DNA from: a virus
Length of the DNA stretch: 37,256 nt
Strand: one strand, 5' to 3'
IMG/VR virus record: IMGVR_UViG_3300023242_001468
Location: 1 to 37,256 of that record
The notes under the pieces were generated by a model. It saw only the letters and a program-made list of their open reading frames with translations, was not told the origin of the DNA and made no database searches. The position numbers were made by a program, and so were the translations under genes. This document shows positions 16,906 to 24,800 of the stretch, one piece after another; the first letter of the stretch is position 1, and each line of letters begins with the position of its first letter.

Positions 16906-17583
16906 ATGTCTTATCTTTATACCGGCACATCACAGGGTGCTGCAACAGCCACTGGGCTTTCTACTCAGATTCTGATTCAGGTTGATGGTCAAGGTGTTGG
17001 AGCTATCCAGAACTTTACCGTTAATCAATCTAGAGCAAATAAGAGAATCACAGAAGTTGGAACTGACGGAACTATTGAGATAGTTCCGACCAGTGGAGCT
17101 GAAGTGAGTCTTGATGTCCAACGAATCGTGTTTGACAAGAAGAGGATTACAGAATCTTTTCAGCGTGGGTTTTTGAACATTCATGCTCAGCGCATTCCTT
17201 TTGACATATTTGTTTATGACTTTAGTGATGTTCCGAGTGATACCCCTCTTGACGCTGATCCTTCAGGCTTGGATGTTGCAAGTGCATTTGATGCGCCAGA
17301 CAGTTCAGAAGGTCTTGTTACAACGGTTTATGAAAACTGCTGGTTCAAGAGTCTTAACACCGCATATGGAAGTCAAGATTACATTATCACTGAACGAGCT
17401 GCTATTGATGTTGAATTTGTTCACAGCTTCAAGGATGGCAAAAGTAATGTTCCCGCAAGTAAGGGTCAACCTGCCTTTGTGGATAGTCTTGAATACCTGG
17501 CTGATACTGGCAGACGAGGAAGTTTGGACGCCAGAGGTTTGGGTCGCATTAGTGACAGCTTCTCTGGACTACTTTCACCCTAA
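16906..17583 (+). CDS. Tail tube protein
   Basis: 225 aa. The ATG at 16906 has AAGGAG at ideal spacing. This protein forms the inner tube through which DNA passes. Its identity rests on size, its position directly after the sheath and before the chaperone frameshift pair and tape measure, and a beta-sandwich-like pattern: an N-terminal flexible arm, ILIQVDGQGVGAIQNFTVNQ, VSLDVQRIVFDKK, IPFDIFVYDF and a C-terminal IDVEFVHSFKDG strand. An acidic loop rich in Asp/Pro/Ser (about residues 108-135) could be a surface loop. It ends in tandem stops TAA TAG, followed closely by a terminator-like hairpin. A 9-bp tetraloop hairpin lies at 17067-17088 within the gene. Confidence 0.85.
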   Translation: MSYLYTGTSQGAATATGLSTQILIQVDGQGVGAIQNFTVNQSRANKRITEVGTDGTIEIVPTSGAEVSLDVQRIVFDKKRITESFQRGFLNIHAQRIPFDIFVYDFSDVPSDTPLDADPSGLDVASAFDAPDSSEGLVTTVYENCWFKSLNTAYGSQDYIITERAAIDVEFVHSFKDGKSNVPASKGQPAFVDSLEYLADTGRRGSLDARGLGRISDSFSGLLSP

Positions 17584-17605
17584 TAGATTAGCGGTGGAGA
17601 TTTAA

Positions 17606-17654
17606 AATAAGGGCTACTTGGTAGGATATATTCCATAACCAGGTAGCCCTTATT
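17606..17654 (+). terminator. Intrinsic-terminator-like hairpin after the tail tube gene
   Basis: AATAAGGGCTACTTGGT (17606-17622) pairs with ACCAGGTAGCCCTTATT (17638-17654) over 17 positions with a single G-U, around a 15-base loop. The core GGGCTAC/GTAGCCC is GC-rich, and the A-side and U-side flanks (AATAA/TTATT) give a U-rich 3' side. It lies 23 bases after the tube stop codon and probably ends or reduces transcription out of the sheath-tube unit. Confidence 0.8.
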
Positions 17655-17745
17655 AAATTCGATGTTTTTAACCTAATGATGTATATATAGATAGAGCTTG
17701 AATTTTATCAATCAAGTTTCACCATATGACAAGGAGAAATTATAC
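17655..17745 (+). promoter_or_regulatory. Leader of the tail-chaperone gene
   Basis: This region after the terminator contains GTATATATAG (17681-17690), a possible -10-like element, but no convincing -35 partner. The strong ribosome-binding site AAGGAG (17731-17736) lies 9 bases before ATG 17746. Because a terminator precedes it, a promoter here is expected if the downstream baseplate genes are not read by read-through. Confidence 0.35.
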
Positions 17746-18321
17746 ATGGTATCCATAGAACATTCGATGACAAGTAACCAGAATGAGTTTAAAGTGCAAG
17801 CGCAGGAGACTAAAGAAGTAGTAGTTCGGCCTGCTGAAGATGAAGCTTTATTTCACCAGCAAATGGAAGAAATGAGTAAATTCGCTGTTGATGGCGAGGC
17901 GCCAGAATCATATGTAGATCCTGTATTGAATGTTGACTCTAAAAGGAAAACAGATGCGGAGAATTTCCTGCTTTATAACAAGCCTATAATTCATAAAGTC
18001 AAGATTAATGGTATGGTATTTTCTCTTAAAGTTTTAAATTCTCTAGATCATGATGAAATCTTCCATGAGGCTGTTAAGCTTTCCGCCTCTGAGCAGATGA
18101 CTAAGACTAGTCGGTTTATTCTTGCAGCTTGTTTGACTGATGTTGATAACGTTCCTGTTGAATTTGCATATTCTGGACCTGATTCTATTGAAAGTGTATT
18201 GCTTCGAAAATATGCGGTAGTAAGTATGTGGCCATCTACATTGGTTACAAGTTTGAACAAAGCTTATCAGGAAATTGTCAAGAAGTCTGAAGAGGAGTTT
18301 TCCTACGATTTTTTAGACTAA
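17746..18321 (+). CDS. Tail assembly chaperone, short form (G-like)
   Basis: 191 aa. I choose ATG 17746 because AAGGAG lies 9 bases upstream. An in-frame TTG at 17698 would add 16 residues but has no ribosome-binding site and lies in the leader. The N-terminal 75 residues are acidic and Gln/Glu-rich. Residues about 80-185 form a compact domain (KINGMVFSLKVLNSLDHDEI, then RFILAACLTDVDNVPVEF, then a helical end), similar in layout to G/E-type chaperones that bind the tape measure during tail assembly. The last codons GAT TTT TTA GAC TAA contain a perfect slippery heptamer. Position between tube and tape measure is the hallmark of this gene pair. Sequence similarity to named families cannot be tested here. 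Confidence 0.8.
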   Translation: MVSIEHSMTSNQNEFKVQAQETKEVVVRPAEDEALFHQQMEEMSKFAVDGEAPESYVDPVLNVDSKRKTDAENFLLYNKPIIHKVKINGMVFSLKVLNSLDHDEIFHEAVKLSASEQMTKTSRFILAACLTDVDNVPVEFAYSGPDSIESVLLRKYAVVSMWPSTLVTSLNKAYQEIVKKSEEEFSYDFLD

Positions 18322-18671
18322 TCGGTAATAATTCACTCCATCGATTAAGATGGAAGATTGCTAAAATGCTAAACAAGCCGGTTAATGATGAGTTTTTTAA
18401 TTTTCTTACGATTCATGATTGGAATTATTACTCAGCACAATTTAATTTAGATCAGGAAGAAGAGGTATTAAATCTAAGGAATGCAATAGAATACCATGCA
18501 ATGTTTATCAATCACGAAGGCGTAGATCATGTTAAAACAGCAAGGGCTCAGGCTGAATTAGAAAAAGAATTCGGTGAAAATAATATTGAAACTCAACGTT
18601 TCGGTGATGATGAGTTTGCTAAGTTTATATCAAGAGGAACTGGAAAGGCTCCTGTGTTTCAGAAGAGGTAA
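17746..18671 (+). CDS. Tail assembly chaperone, -1 frameshift fusion (GT-like)
   Basis: Predicted product of ribosomes shifting back one base at 18309-18315: codons 17746-18315 in frame 0 followed by 18315-18671 in the -1 frame, 308 aa in all. After the shift the frame reads RLIGNNSLHRLRWKIAK and then joins the ORF that begins at ATG 18366, with no stop codon in between. The segment RLRWKIAKMLNKPVNDEFFN matches the start of T-type chaperone domains (a helix with a W/L-x-x-A-K-x-L pattern, followed by a Trp-x-x-Tyr/Phe region), which argues that the domain begins upstream of ATG 18366. In lambda and P2 the fusion is made at a low ratio to the short form and recruits tube protein to the tape measure. 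Confidence 0.75.
18309..18354 (+). promoter_or_regulatory. Programmed -1 frameshift site with downstream hairpin candidates
   Basis: The heptamer T_TTT_TTA (18309-18315) is phased exactly as X_XXY_YYZ in the frame of the short chaperone (GAT TTT TTA). Two alternative stems follow. TAATCGGT (18319-18326) with ATCGATTA (18340-18347) gives 8 pairs including one G-U. TCCATC (18337-18342) with GATGGA (18349-18354) gives 6 perfect pairs. The frame-0 stop TAA (18319-18321) lies within 10 bases of the slip site. P2 uses a closely similar T_TTT_TTG site in its gene E. Confidence 0.8.
18366..18671 (+). CDS. T-part of the tail assembly chaperone, readable as a separate 101-aa ORF
   Basis: 101 aa from ATG 18366, mostly helical and acidic, with NFLTIHDWNYYSAQFNLDQE near the start and a basic C-terminus (GKAPVFQKR). 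Only a weak GGAAG (18352-18356) stands before the ATG. It is more likely expressed chiefly as the C-terminal part of the frameshift fusion, because the -1 frame is open from the slippery site and the conserved-looking helix starts before the ATG. It ends 2 bases before the tape-measure start, consistent with coupled translation. Confidence 0.7.
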   Translation: MLNKPVNDEFFNFLTIHDWNYYSAQFNLDQEEEVLNLRNAIEYHAMFINHEGVDHVKTARAQAELEKEFGENNIETQRFGDDEFAKFISRGTGKAPVFQKR

Positions 18672-18673
18672 AG

Positions 18674-20902
18674 ATGGTTGATATTGATTTAGGTATAACT
18701 CCAGAAACTGCATCGGCAACAGGGAACTTAATTGGATCCTCTGCAGGTGCGGCAATTGTTAAATCACTTTCTGAGAGTATACCTGGACTTGCAACAACTA
18801 CAGCTAAAGGCTTCATTGACATTATGGGCAAGGATGCATTTTCAGGTATGACTGCTACTGCAAAGGAAGCTGCAAATCATGTTAGTGCGGCTGGTGGCGA
18901 CCTTAAAGGTGCAATAGATAAATCTGCTGATAAACTTGCTTTCGAAGCTGAAAAGGCCGCGAAAGCGATATTTAAAGAGTTATCTGGTAAAGAATTAACG
19001 CTAGATGCATTAGTCGATCTTGATACATCTAAGTTGTTAGATAAAGCTAGAGGTTTGGGCGAAAATGCTATGGGCGATGTGCTTGTTGGCATCGGTATTG
19101 ATCCTGCATCTGTAGAAATGCTGAAAGGAAGCCTAGGTATAATTCAAGGTTTGATTGAACCTATGTTAAAACAAGAGGTATTTGTAGAAATTGCCGTTGG
19201 CAAAGGCATGAAGGCAATGGATAACATTCTATCCGGCGTATCTAAAACAATAGGAACTTTTGAAGCGCCGTTGCTTGCTGCTAATCGGGAAGCAGTTTCA
19301 TTGGCAATTCCTTTTATGAAATTGTCTGGCGCGGGTGGTGGGCTTAGAGATGTTAGCGATGCTTTAGTAGAGTATCGAGAAAGAATGGTTCAAGCTAGCA
19401 AACAAACTGGGTTGTCGGCAACTGAGTTAACAAAACTTGAACATGCGTTTGTCAGCAGTGGTGTTTCTGCAGAAGAGATGTCCGCCCGCACAAAGTTATC
19501 TTTTGACAATAATGCAGGTGATTTAACTGGCCTCGCTGCAGCTGCTGTCGCATTCAAAGGGGCTGGGCTTGATGCTGCGGATGGCGCCACCGAGATGTCA
19601 TTCGCTATGCGCAATTTAGGCCTCAGCTCTAATGAAGCGCTAGAACGCTTGGGCATTTTTGCAGAGGTGTCTAACAGGACCCCTGAATCAATGACAAAGG
19701 TCACTGAGACGATTACGCGTGGGGCTGCGTCATTAAAATATTACGGCGATACTACAAAGGGTGTTGCAGAAGTATATGATAAGTTCTTGAAAACTGTAGG
19801 TGAGGGAAAGGAAGGCTTGGCTGCTGACTTTGTTCAAACTATAGTCTCCGGTATTGGCGGCATGAATGAGGGACTTAAAGCATTTATAGGTCAAACTAGC
19901 GGATTAGGCGCAGGTCAAGGCGCTATAGGCGGCATGTTAGAGGTCGAAGAGCAAATTGCAGATGGAAATATACAAGGAGTTATGGATGCGCTTACTAAGC
20001 AGATAGAGACGATTAGTGGCACAAGTATACTTGGTAGGCAGGAAGCAATATCAACTGGCAGCCAAGAGCAGTTTTTCATTCAAAGAAAGTTACTACAAGA
20101 TTTCTTAAATGTTCAGGATCCTGAACAGGCCACAAGATTGATGGAAAATATATCTAGAGGTCAAGATGTAATGGCCTCAGATTTAAAAGCAGCTAGAGGT
20201 TTGGCTGGCGTAGGCTCTAGAGGTCAGCAGTCTGTTCAGGCTGAATTAGGAGTTTCCCAGAGACTTCAAAATGTGGCGGACGTTACACGTAATTTAGGTC
20301 TCACTCAATCTATTGCAAAGGCTTTACAGGAAAGCTCCGGTAACTTTAAGCCAGCTGCGGACACCTTATTGCAATCTGTTGAAGGATTACAGAGCCTTTT
20401 AAACAAGGATCTTTCCGAAGTTCTAATATCTGGCAGTCAGCTTGAAAGTAAAATGAATGTTCCTGTCGCTGACGCTGTTAGTGAGTTATCTTCCAAGGAT
20501 TCTAGTGGCATTACAACGTCAGGACTTGCCACTAATGTTAAACACACTGCCTTAGAAAATCAATACTTCACTGGAGACATTGGGGAATCTGGAAAGCGTG
20601 CATCTCTATTGGGAGGAATAAGCTTAAGTTCCCAAGCGGAGCTTGGAAAGAATAATTTTGATCAACTTACTATGACTGGCTTCAAAAGACAAAATTCAGA
20701 AAGGGAAAAGGAACTTTCTACCTTGGCCGGGCAAATTGCTGAACTGGCCAAATCAATGGATTCTTCAAGGGAATTCAAAGGGCAGAACCAGGATGAGCTT
20801 AAAGACATTGTGTTAAGAATAACTATTGATCCTACCAAGATGGAACAAGTGGTAAAGGGTCAAATTGAGAGGAAAGAAAAAGAGCAAGTTAATGGAAGAT
20901 GA
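18674..20902 (+). CDS. Tail tape measure protein
   Basis: 742 aa. The ATG at 18674 has AGAGG overlapping the end of the preceding ORF. Position directly after the chaperone pair and the composition support the call: almost entirely helical, rich in Ala, Gly, Ser and Lys, without Cys, and with long amphipathic stretches. Residues about 250-340 (ATELTKLEHAFVSSGVSAEE and following, Ala/Gly-rich) resemble the conserved core of tape measure proteins. The C-terminal 80 residues are a charged helix (ELSTLAGQIAELAKSMDSS). At roughly 0.15 nm per residue the tail would be about 110 nm long, a rough inference. No peptidase or lysozyme domain is apparent. The gene holds an 18-base perfect palindrome at 20110-20127. 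Confidence 0.85.
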   Translation: MVDIDLGITPETASATGNLIGSSAGAAIVKSLSESIPGLATTTAKGFIDIMGKDAFSGMTATAKEAANHVSAAGGDLKGAIDKSADKLAFEAEKAAKAIFKELSGKELTLDALVDLDTSKLLDKARGLGENAMGDVLVGIGIDPASVEMLKGSLGIIQGLIEPMLKQEVFVEIAVGKGMKAMDNILSGVSKTIGTFEAPLLAANREAVSLAIPFMKLSGAGGGLRDVSDALVEYRERMVQASKQTGLSATELTKLEHAFVSSGVSAEEMSARTKLSFDNNAGDLTGLAAAAVAFKGAGLDAADGATEMSFAMRNLGLSSNEALERLGIFAEVSNRTPESMTKVTETITRGAASLKYYGDTTKGVAEVYDKFLKTVGEGKEGLAADFVQTIVSGIGGMNEGLKAFIGQTSGLGAGQGAIGGMLEVEEQIADGNIQGVMDALTKQIETISGTSILGRQEAISTGSQEQFFIQRKLLQDFLNVQDPEQATRLMENISRGQDVMASDLKAARGLAGVGSRGQQSVQAELGVSQRLQNVADVTRNLGLTQSIAKALQESSGNFKPAADTLLQSVEGLQSLLNKDLSEVLISGSQLESKMNVPVADAVSELSSKDSSGITTSGLATNVKHTALENQYFTGDIGESGKRASLLGGISLSSQAELGKNNFDQLTMTGFKRQNSEREKELSTLAGQIAELAKSMDSSREFKGQNQDELKDIVLRITIDPTKMEQVVKGQIERKEKEQVNGR
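20110..20127. repeat. 18-base perfect palindrome inside the tape measure gene
   Basis: TGTTCAGGATCCTGAACA reads identically on both strands. It encodes VQDPEQ in context. It could bind a dimeric protein or simply be chance. A perfect dyad of 9 half-bases is expected less than once in a sequence of this length. Confidence 0.6.
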
Positions 20903-20912
20903 GGTAAATTAA

Positions 20913-21839
20913 ATGGCATTTTTTGATCCCAGGCCTGGTCTGAATGATTTATTATTCGGAAGTGTACCTGAAACTACAGATTCTCAGCAAGTTAATTCTG
21001 CTAACAATGTTCAGGATATAATTGACCCTCCAGAGCAAGGTTCTTACTCCAGACAAATGTTAAAGTGGAGAGTTCCAATGTTTGGTTGGATTACTATGTT
21101 TCTCAATCCCGAAAATATACAAATTCAGGAGGAAAAGGACATAGGAGCTAAGCGTACAAAGGCTGGCTTTATTATGCAATATGCGGGTGAGAAGCTCACT
21201 CAGATAACTTTAAGGGGCACAACTGGCTCCGCAGGTATGGAGGGAATAAATATACTTCGTACTATTTATAGGTCTGAACAAATTGCATTCGATCAGATTG
21301 CTAATGAGCTTGATAGGACAGGTCCATTGGCAGAATTCATGCAACTTACTCGTGGTACGACGGGCGCAGGGTTTATAAGTGAACAATTATTTGGAGATAG
21401 AACTTTTGATGTAGCTTTAAATGTTTTAAGTCAACCGTTTCCTACCTTGGCATCTCTTGCTGCAAACGTTGAGCTGTTCTTTCAAGGTGAGCTGTACAGA
21501 GGTTATTTTAAAAGCTTCTCTGTAGATGAAAATTCGTCTACGAATGGTATTTTCTCATATACTATAAATTTCACTGCGTATGCAAGGCAAGGCGTTAGGC
21601 GTAACTTTATGCCTTGGCATAGACAGCCTTTCAATCCGATGGGAGCTTCAGCAGGTAAAGCGAACCCTCTATCATACACTTCACCTCCGAGTGTCATTAC
21701 TAATGATTTAACTGGTATTTTGGAAAATGTCGTTGAGAAAGTTGACAGGGGCTCTGATAGGATTTTTGGAAACAGATCTACATCGACGGCTAGCGGTTCA
21801 CTTGGACGCAGTCTTGAAGAATATGATTTAAGAGGGTAG
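20913..21839 (+). CDS. Baseplate / tube-initiator-like protein
   Basis: 308 aa. The ATG at 20913 lies behind GAGGT. Residues about 45-130 (FGWITMFLNPENIQIQEEKD, then a GEKLTQITLRGTTGSAGMEG segment) recall the small hub or tube-initiator proteins encoded between tape measure and hub, such as gp53/gp48- or Mu gp43-region proteins: a beta domain describing a ring-forming tube-like fold. A second region (160-240) contains NVELFFQGELYRGYFKSFSV, a motif typical of phage baseplate proteins that sense a tube-like insertion, and ends in a flexible Ser/Gly tail. I infer a role in capping or nucleating the tube at the baseplate. It forms a tight operon with the hub (gap 11 bases). Confidence 0.65.
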   Translation: MAFFDPRPGLNDLLFGSVPETTDSQQVNSANNVQDIIDPPEQGSYSRQMLKWRVPMFGWITMFLNPENIQIQEEKDIGAKRTKAGFIMQYAGEKLTQITLRGTTGSAGMEGINILRTIYRSEQIAFDQIANELDRTGPLAEFMQLTRGTTGAGFISEQLFGDRTFDVALNVLSQPFPTLASLAANVELFFQGELYRGYFKSFSVDENSSTNGIFSYTINFTAYARQGVRRNFMPWHRQPFNPMGASAGKANPLSYTSPPSVITNDLTGILENVVEKVDRGSDRIFGNRSTSTASGSLGRSLEEYDLRG

Positions 21840-21850
21840 GAGAAGAAAGA

Positions 21851-24800
21851 ATGGCAATTTTAAGAGGTACTTCACAATCAAGATTTCCTCCGTTTGATGA
21901 TCCTAATACTGGAGCTGGATTTCTGATAGAGCGTGGTCAAAAAGCCGTATTGAGTTTTTTGAAAGGCGTTGATGATGGGCAGTTTGAAAGTAAATTCGTT
22001 GAAGATGGTGTTCAGAATATTCCTGGGTCCTCAACTATAGATAGAAGTTTCTCTCAGATTCAGCAGCCTTCTAGAAGGCAAATGTTAACGCAAGCTCCTC
22101 AGGCAACTGTTTTTGTCAAGAAGAAGATGTTCTCGGCCTTGCGATCAAACTATGATGTTAGATTTTTGGGACAGAAGGAAAAGATATTCCTTAGGGCTTC
22201 TAAACTACTATTTGAAAGAAAAGCTCAAACATTAAGTTTTTATGAAAGCCTTGTTAGAATTGAAGATGTTTTCGACAGCAGTGGATTCCTATCTATTGAT
22301 AAATCTTCTGACAAGGTACTGGGTTCATTATTTCAATTACTGGAACTCTCATTTGATGGACTTAGCGTTCTCGGAGGACGCCAATTTTCATTGAGTGAAA
22401 TCGTTGGACAAAGTTCTATCTTGTCGCCATTCGCAAAAATGACAGACGAGTTGTTAAAACTTCAGGATGTAAATCGGCGCTCTAAGGGCAATCAGCTGAC
22501 AAAGTGGATTACAGATCCTAGTAACCCTGATGTTACAGGCGTTGGAGCAGGCGTTGGAGTTATAGAATTAAATCTTGTAAGTAATTTTAATACAAATGTT
22601 TCTAAGGATTCTGGTGGTGGAGGTGCAAACTTTACAATAGAAGACCCTTATAAAATTTCAGTCATTACAGATTCAGATATTGAAATAGCTTTAGGCGAAG
22701 CTATAGCTCAACAGAATATTAAACGTGGGAGTGTTAGAACCATAGGCAATGATCTGCTGTTTAAGGCCGAAGCATTAGATAATCAGCTCAATGAGTTAAG
22801 AAGAAAAAATGGCAAGAGTTCTATTAACTTCGAGTTTGAGTTGGAAAGTGGGAAGGCGATAGGCACCATTATTGAAACATCTCAGAGCTTTGGACTTTAC
22901 TCCATAGGCCTAGTTAATGGGAAGCATGAGCTTAGTTCATTGGAAGCGGCGATGGCAAAAGAGATAATGGTTTTCATGGAAGGGTTTCACTTAACTGATC
23001 AGAATAATATAGATTTATTTCAAATCCTTAATGACCAATATAATGACGTACGTCAGAAGCTTCGGAATGAGTTTGTAGGGCATTCCATCATTCAGCAGAT
23101 GGATGTAGTGCATGTATTTATAAATGGCAAGACAAGGGATGTGACGCCTGGCAGTGAGCAAAATGTTGATAATGGCATCCTGTTAGGCAATTTGCAAATA
23201 CAAGGTGATATGCTTGACGTATCTGCTATTAAGACAGAATGGGAGCAAACTGCACCAGCATTGCCTTTTGAATTCTACCTTGCATTGAGAGATAGAACTC
23301 AATGGAGAAGTGATGGTTCTCAGATATTCTGTGGGCCTGTGGATAGTGTTGGAACTGAGTACAATGCCGATGATGGCTCGTTCTCTATAAATGTTTCTTG
23401 TAAAGATAATGTTGAATTTTTAAGAATTGGACGTTTTAATAAAAGTCCCAGTTTAGCTCAACCTGATGGATTGATAAACGATCCACTCACACCCTTTAAT
23501 TTAAATGTAGACTCTGCTACTGGTCTAATTTCATCAGAGCCGAAGCTTTCAGATGAGAACATTAGGCGATTACCTTATCTGAGATTTGATGATGGCATTA
23601 TGGCTGGTAAAAAGGTTACTGAAGATAATGTAATTCAGGATAAAAAGATTGGTGGACAGGTAGTTTCATTCCAACATGCTCCGGGACTCACATATAAGTG
23701 GAAAGATGGAATTATATCTGAAACTTTAAATGTGAGTACGAAGAAACCTTTGAATGGAAAGGGGTCTACAATCGCGGATGTGGTTGAGACGTATGGTGTT
23801 TCCACATTTGAAAATCCTTTTGCAGGTCTTGATGCCGCTGATGTAGTTAGTATACTTGTTACAGGCAGGCCTCACAATTACGCAACATTCTTGAGACACT
23901 CTCTCGACATCGGCACTTATACTATCGACAACACCAATCAGAATAAGTTCTATTTCAATTATTTATTTGACTTCTTTGAAAGGCAGTCGACGATTCTCGG
24001 AAACTTCGTCCCATCTAAGTCTTCAATAGTCTCTCCATCAGTTGCAGCATCTGCCTTTAGAGAGAAAAGTAAGATGGATGGATTGAATGGCGAGAGAATT
24101 AAACTCGAAAAACAAATTGCGGATATTGAGGATCAGCTAAAGGGAAGAAGTACATCTGGGAATGCTATCATTGACAGCAATCTTTTAAACCTTAAAGTGA
24201 AGAGGGGTAAGTTAGAGGCTGCTTTGACGGAAGCTATAAATGGTGCAAAAGAAGGGTTTAACTCTGATGGCGCTGATGCAGCTGCAGCTTCACTTTCAGT
24301 TGTTGGAAATGATCTTCTGCTTAGTTTCGATGATGTTGAAATTGAGGACAAGAATAGGACATTGAAATATCAGGTTCGAAAAAAGCCTGAAGATGTTAGA
24401 TATAATCTTGATAAAAACTTTCTTGTGGTTTCGGAACAGTATGATTCAGATCTTGACATACAGGCTTTTGCGAGAGAATTAAAATCTGGTAAACCTGATT
24501 TGTTCAAATCGACTTATCAATCTCCCTTAGACTTGTGTTCCACTGCAGCTCAAACCGTTGGATTTGAACTGTTTGCAGACAGTCAGGGTAACATCGTCTT
24601 TAGGCCCCCTGAATATAACAAGACGCCTTTGAGCTTACTCTTGAAGTTAATCTCTCTCAAGAGTACAGAGGGAGTCGGCTATGTTCCTGAATTTATTCAC
24701 AGTCTATTTAAGAGTAGGAGTGAATTAATTGAAGATCAGATTCTACTTACTGAATTACAGATTTTAGAAAACATTCTTCTACTTGGGCAGCCACTTGAAT

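Noticed and set aside
17183-17605. 140-codon plus-strand frame overlapping the tube gene
   Set aside because: It lies in the +2 frame of the tube gene, is Leu/Met-rich shadow composition, and the tube frame has the ribosome-binding site and sensible protein.
17698-17745. Upstream TTG start for the short tail chaperone
   Set aside because: It has no ribosome-binding site and lies in the leader, while ATG 17746 has AAGGAG at 9 bases.
23044-23055. Palindrome TGACGTACGTCA in the hub gene
   Set aside because: A 12-base dyad is expected by chance in a sequence this long, and no repeat of it was noticed.
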